Shown here piece by piece: positions 5,945 through 8,596 of a stretch of 8,596 bases of DNA. Made by a program: the position numbers and the translations under genes. This DNA is from Syntrophomonadaceae bacterium (GTDB lineage: Bacteria; Bacillota; Syntrophomonadia; Syntrophomonadales; Syntrophomonadaceae), in assembly GCA_012798055.1 (NCBI GenBank), contig JAAZOA010000284.1, forward strand, positions 1-8,596. The letters run 5' to 3'. Within the stretch, counting starts at the first letter, position 1. Every line of letters begins with the position of its first letter. Under the pieces are notes generated by a model. It saw only the letters and a list, made by a program, of their open reading frames with translations, was not told the origin of the DNA and made no database searches.

Positions 5945-6508
5945 TTTGGCCAGCCCGTAGGTCAGGGCATATAAAAATAGGATGAGCAATACTCCTGCAG
6001 CGGCGCGGCCTGCCCCGGGATTTCCTTTGGCCTCCAGCAGTGCTGCCGCTATGCTGGCAGGAGCTTTTGACCGGTATAAGGCAACCAAACTCTCCGCATG
6101 CCGCAGGTAGAGATAGGTCCCCCAGCAACCTAGTGAGATGCCGGTGACTAATAGGTACAACAGCGACAGGGGTACATAGTACTTGGCCAAAATTTCCAAA
6201 ATTTCCGAGCTGATTATGAGCTCCAAACGCGGGGCGGCAAAATAGACAAAATCCACGGCCAATCCCAGTATTAGCCAAATAAAGAGCCAGCTATAGAGTT
6301 TTCGATAAAACAACCAGGCAGGACCAAGAAGAGCAGCAGCCCAGTTCCAGTAAATTTTACGGGGCAGATTGGCCATGATCTCTTGGGCCAAGAGATATTT
6401 GTCTGCATGTTTCCCAAGATATACGGTCATCAAGGCTCTGTCCCCATCGTTCACATAGTTTCTCTTTATTGCTCCCAGATCCACCTTAAGCTTCTTCCCT
6501 CCCCGCAC
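5885..6508 (-). CDS. DUF2628-family membrane protein
   Basis: Up to 207 residues. A charged cytoplasmic N-terminus (1-50) precedes the DUF2628-type segment YWNWAAALLGPAWLFYRKLY (53-72). Hydrophobic stretches follow at about 73-92, 109-128 and 168-187, giving three or four membrane helices. The stretch KGNPGAGRAAAG (161-172) before the last helix fits the family. The function of DUF2628 is unknown, so no activity is assigned. The start is uncertain: the GTG at 6508 has no Shine-Dalgarno sequence, whereas GGGGAGG (6505-6499) could serve an in-frame GTG at 6484 (residue 9) with rather long spacing. It lies 12 nt (or 36 nt) after the small helical gene and appears to be the last gene of the minus-strand operon. 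Its final 20 codons overlap the glycosyltransferase 3' end antisense. Confidence 0.78.
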   Translation of the reverse strand: MRGGKKLKVDLGAIKRNYVNDGDRALMTVYLGKHADKYLLAQEIMANLPRKIYWNWAAALLGPAWLFYRKLYSWLFIWLILGLAVDFVYFAAPRLELIISSEILEILAKYYVPLSLLYLLVTGISLGCWGTYLYLRHAESLVALYRSKAPASIAAALLEAKGNPGAGRAAAGVLLILFLYALTYGLAKLWVSGSLQVQLPICLQFLV

Positions 6509-6520
6509 GTGCGATTATAT

Positions 6521-6721
6521 TCACTGATCAATATCGTCTCCACCAGCACCCTTTAGCTCCAATTGCTCAAGATGCCATAACTGCAGATACTGGAGCTCCT
6601 TTTTGCGCCTGGTGAGCTCCTGCATTCTGGCAGGATCAGTGGTTGCTGCAATCTCTCGTTTGATTGCTTCTATTGCCAACAACGTATCCTTGATTGCCTG
6701 TTGCAGCTCGGTCCGGTCCAT
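6521..6721 (-). CDS. Small helical, probably coiled-coil protein of unknown function
   Basis: 66 residues from the ATG at 6721: MDRTELQQAIKDTLLAIEAI onward, very rich in Glu, Lys, Gln, Leu and Ile. It has heptad-like spacing to about residue 55 and ends in an acidic GGDDIDQ tail. There are no Cys or metal motifs and no membrane segment. I do not recognise the family. I chose this start because GGGGAGGAGAG (6735-6725) lies at ideal distance. The frame stays open to a GTG at 6763 that overlaps the ATPase gene by 8 nt, but that start has no Shine-Dalgarno sequence. It sits 34 nt after the ATPase stop and 12 nt before the DUF2628 frame, so the three are probably one transcript. It may be an adaptor between the ATPase and the membrane protein, but that is only inference. 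Confidence 0.75.
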   Translation of the reverse strand: MDRTELQQAIKDTLLAIEAIKREIAATTDPARMQELTRRKKELQYLQLWHLEQLELKGAGGDDIDQ

Positions 6722-6724
6722 TGG

Positions 6725-6735
6725 CTCTCCTCCCC
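6725..6735 (-). promoter_or_regulatory. Ribosome binding site deciding the start of the small helical gene
   Basis: GGGGAGGAGAG on the minus strand, with its GGAGG core at 6733-6729, lies 7 nt before the ATG at 6721. It selects this ATG over the upstream in-frame GTG at 6763, which would add 14 residues and has no such site. Confidence 0.75.
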
Positions 6736-6755
6736 GGATATGCACAGTTTGATCT

Positions 6756-8596
6756 CTATTCACCCAATAGGATGGAATGAATCTCTAATCCGTAACGGCG
6801 TATCATGTCCTGCTTGGCTTGTCTATAGGCTTCATTATCACCCTTTTGGGTGGTCCGGTCGATATAGCGCCGGGCCAGTTCTTCAGAAATCACATCCAGC
6901 AGGAGTTCGGCCAGCAACAGACGGGCTCCATCCTTGAAATGCCCTTGGCCACTCACGTAGAGTCTTACGGTTGGAGCCTCGGTATTGATCAAAATAAGCC
7001 GTTCTTCCGGGCTATACTTGGCGCGCTCCAGGTCATTGTCCAAATTGCGGAGTTCATAACCAGTGAACAGATCAGTAGAGTTGTCCATAATCCAGGGCTG
7101 GGAGGGTTTCCCTGAAGGCAGCCCGTAACCTTTGCTGTGGGCATGTTCCGCGATCACAACCTCACAGACGGCTCCATATGGCCCGGCATTCACTTCAATC
7201 CTTCCCTTGGAGCCAACTTCGCTTCCCCTGAGCGTCCACTCCACCCGTCCGTCTGCGGGGATGTCTGCTGCCACCAGAGCTTCTATGACCGGTTCAATGG
7301 TGATAGTGGCTGGCAAATCGTACGTGAATGTCAGAATTTCTTGTTCCAGCAGCTGATTTCGATCAGCAATCATCGCGACGTGAAAATTTTGCTGAGCCGG
7401 GCGATGATAGAAGGGGGTGGTGAATCGCAATACCGCCGGGCGACCGGTAGGATAGGGACCAGGCCGCCCTGAACCTGGACCGGGAGGCAAAATGATACCT
7501 AATTCGGTTGCGGCAATATCGTTCATACGCTTCAGGACCTGCTCTATCATGAGATGGGTTCTTCGAGAAGTAGTGGCATGATCGATGTGGCTGAGCCGAA
7601 TCTGTTCTCGCTTGATTGTGTCAGCGATCATGGCGGCTACCGCATCGGCAAAAGCTGCCACAAAAGGCTCCTTCAGGTTTAGCCCCTCTCGCTCATCACT
7701 GATTATGGGGTGCCCCCCAGCCAGCATTTCCGCCAGGCCAGGGCATTCAACCGTACCGAATAGATACTCAGTGCCCAACTGGTTCTCGAATTTGAAGAAT
7801 TGGCAATCGAAAACGGCGGTACCAGAGATAACCAGCAGTCCATTGGTGCGCTCATCCCCTTTCAAAACGAGTTCAGAATCCACCGCTTTCTTCAAGGTCA
7901 AATAAAATGGGTAATTTTGCCCCTGGAACTTGAAAGCTCCTGGCTCCAGCGGCCCAATCAGGACCTCGGAGACTGGTTCCTCGAAGCGGAGGGTCAGTGC
8001 CGCCTGTTTCCGGCCAGCCTGGCCGCGGTTGGTGATCTCCACCCGGCGCCGCTGCATGATATCCCGCAGGTATATGTTATTGCTGATCGCCGCAGCCAAA
8101 GAACCGAAATAGGGAATGCTCACCATCGGATTCTCCACCACTATGGTCACCCGGCTTCCATTGCCTTTGGCACCGACTCCCAGGCGCAGATAGTCTTTGG
8201 CCTCTGCGGGCCGGTCGTGATCCCAATCGTCGAACATGTAACTGCCCCGCTCATCACGGAATAGGTCGCAGCGCGCGTATCTGCCCTGGTAGATGGATTC
8301 TATCCATCCATGTCCCAAACCGTAGACAGCTTGCTTGAGTCCCCGCCCAAAGTAACCGCGGCCCCCTGCTTCGCCGCGGGCCATCTGGCTGTGGGCTCCC
8401 CCATAAGACAGCACCGAGCGGATGCGGGCGAGAGACATTCCCTCAGCCTGATCGGCTACAGTCAGGACTGCTCCTTTTTGATGACGTTCATAGTTGATGG
8501 TGATCTTGCCGGTGACCGCCATTCCTTGCTGTTCCAAACGCGAGTAACTATCGTCACTGTTGGTGATAAGTTCCACCAGGGCTTTTTCAATGGAGG
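6756..8596 (-). CDS. Large GHKL (Hsp90/MutL/MORC-like) ATPase, N-terminus cut by window edge
   Basis: 612 residues are visible and the frame is still open at 8596. The GTG at 8576 is internal: the residues before it, SIEKAL, complete a Bergerat-fold N box ALVELITNSDDS (Glu at 8573-8571, Asn at 8561-8559). Counting from 8576, the G1 box is DQAEGM (42-47), with Ala where DxGxG is usual. The G2 region GGRGYFGRGLKQAVYGLG (71-88) resembles the G-x-G-x-K loop of MORC-type ATPases. A probable transducer region (140-330) and a helical segment (330-360) follow, then a Pro/Gly-rich linker (363-380). After the linker come a beta-rich, possibly Ig-like domain (390-477) and a C-terminal region with ILINTEAP (528-535) and long helices (548-600). 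No nuclease, methylase or HisKA motif is visible. It heads a three-gene unit. The function is unknown; chaperone-like, DNA-associated and conflict-system roles are all possible. Confidence 0.82.
   Translation of the reverse strand, partial: SIEKALVELITNSDDSYSRLEQQGMAVTGKITINYERHQKGAVLTVADQAEGMSLARIRSVLSYGGAHSQMARGEAGGRGYFGRGLKQAVYGLGHGWIESIYQGRYARCDLFRDERGSYMFDDWDHDRPAEAKDYLRLGVGAKGNGSRVTIVVENPMVSIPYFGSLAAAISNNIYLRDIMQRRRVEITNRGQAGRKQAALTLRFEEPVSEVLIGPLEPGAFKFQGQNYPFYLTLKKAVDSELVLKGDERTNGLLVISGTAVFDCQFFKFENQLGTEYLFGTVECPGLAEMLAGGHPIISDEREGLNLKEPFVAAFADAVAAMIADTIKREQIRLSHIDHATTSRRTHLMIEQVLKRMNDIAATELGIILPPGPGSGRPGPYPTGRPAVLRFTTPFYHRPAQQNFHVAMIADRNQLLEQEILTFTYDLPATITIEPVIEALVAADIPADGRVEWTLRGSEVGSKGRIEVNAGPYGAVCEVVIAEHAHSKGYGLPSGKPSQPWIMDNSTDLFTGYELRNLDNDLERAKYSPEERLILINTEAPTVRLYVSGQGHFKDGARLLLAELLLDVISEELARRYIDRTTQKGDNEAYRQAKQDMIRRYGLEIHSILLGE

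Noticed and set aside
6722..6763. GTG at 6763 as the start of the small helical gene
   Set aside because: It has no Shine-Dalgarno sequence and overlaps the ATPase stop, whereas the ATG at 6721 has an excellent site at ideal spacing.
8574..8576. GTG at 8576 as the true start of the GHKL ATPase
   Set aside because: It falls inside the conserved N box, and the six preceding in-frame codons (SIEKAL) belong to the motif. The frame is still open at the edge, so the gene is partial.
1..8596. tRNA, rRNA, CRISPR array, insertion sequence or attachment site
   Set aside because: I looked on both strands and found no regularly spaced repeats, transposase motifs, terminal inverted repeats with target duplications, or cloverleaf-like segments. 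Almost all of the window is accounted for by coding sequence.

Overview
The window looks like chromosome from an anaerobic, fermentative or syntrophic Firmicute, most plausibly a Syntrophomonas-like butyrate oxidiser. The main evidence is a compact hydC-hydB-hydA operon for a trimeric NADH-linked [FeFe]-hydrogenase. Its HydB lacks the extra ferredoxin domains of classical electron-bifurcating enzymes, as described for Syntrophomonas wolfei Hyd1. Strong AGGAGG-type ribosome binding sites and a divergent flavodiiron protein gene fit the same picture. The genus is an inference; no rRNA or other marker gene is present.

Layout. (1) Positions 1-187, minus strand: the N-terminus of an FprA-type flavodiiron protein that runs off the left edge. 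(2) Positions 188-608: an AT-rich divergent regulatory region. It holds a candidate promoter for each direction, a perfect inverted repeat over the hyd -10 box, and a two-copy direct repeat in the hyd leader. (3) Positions 609-4083, plus strand: hydC, hydB, hydA, each with a good Shine-Dalgarno sequence, closed by a 13-bp stem terminator at 4109-4143. (4) Positions 4228-5944, plus strand: a second, two-gene unit with its own candidate promoter, encoding a PIG-L/LmbE-type deacetylase and a GT4 glycosyltransferase that resembles the selenosugar-synthase (SenB/TIGR04348) branch. (5) Positions 5885-8596, minus strand: a three-gene unit read towards the middle. In transcription order it holds a large GHKL (Hsp90/MutL/MORC-like) ATPase cut by the right edge, a 66-residue helical protein, and a DUF2628 membrane protein. 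The last gene overlaps the glycosyltransferase tail to tail by 60 nt.

How the genes may work together. HydA makes H2 at the H-cluster, HydB oxidises NADH through FMN, and HydC carries an accessory [2Fe-2S] cluster. The flavodiiron protein would remove O2 (or NO) and protect the O2-sensitive hydrogenase. The deacetylase-glycosyltransferase pair has the logic of a GlcNAc-conjugate pathway (compare MshA/MshB and BshA/BshB), but its product is unknown. The GHKL ATPase, small helical protein and DUF2628 unit is the least explained part of the window and the best candidate for an undescribed system. Its upstream genes are not visible.
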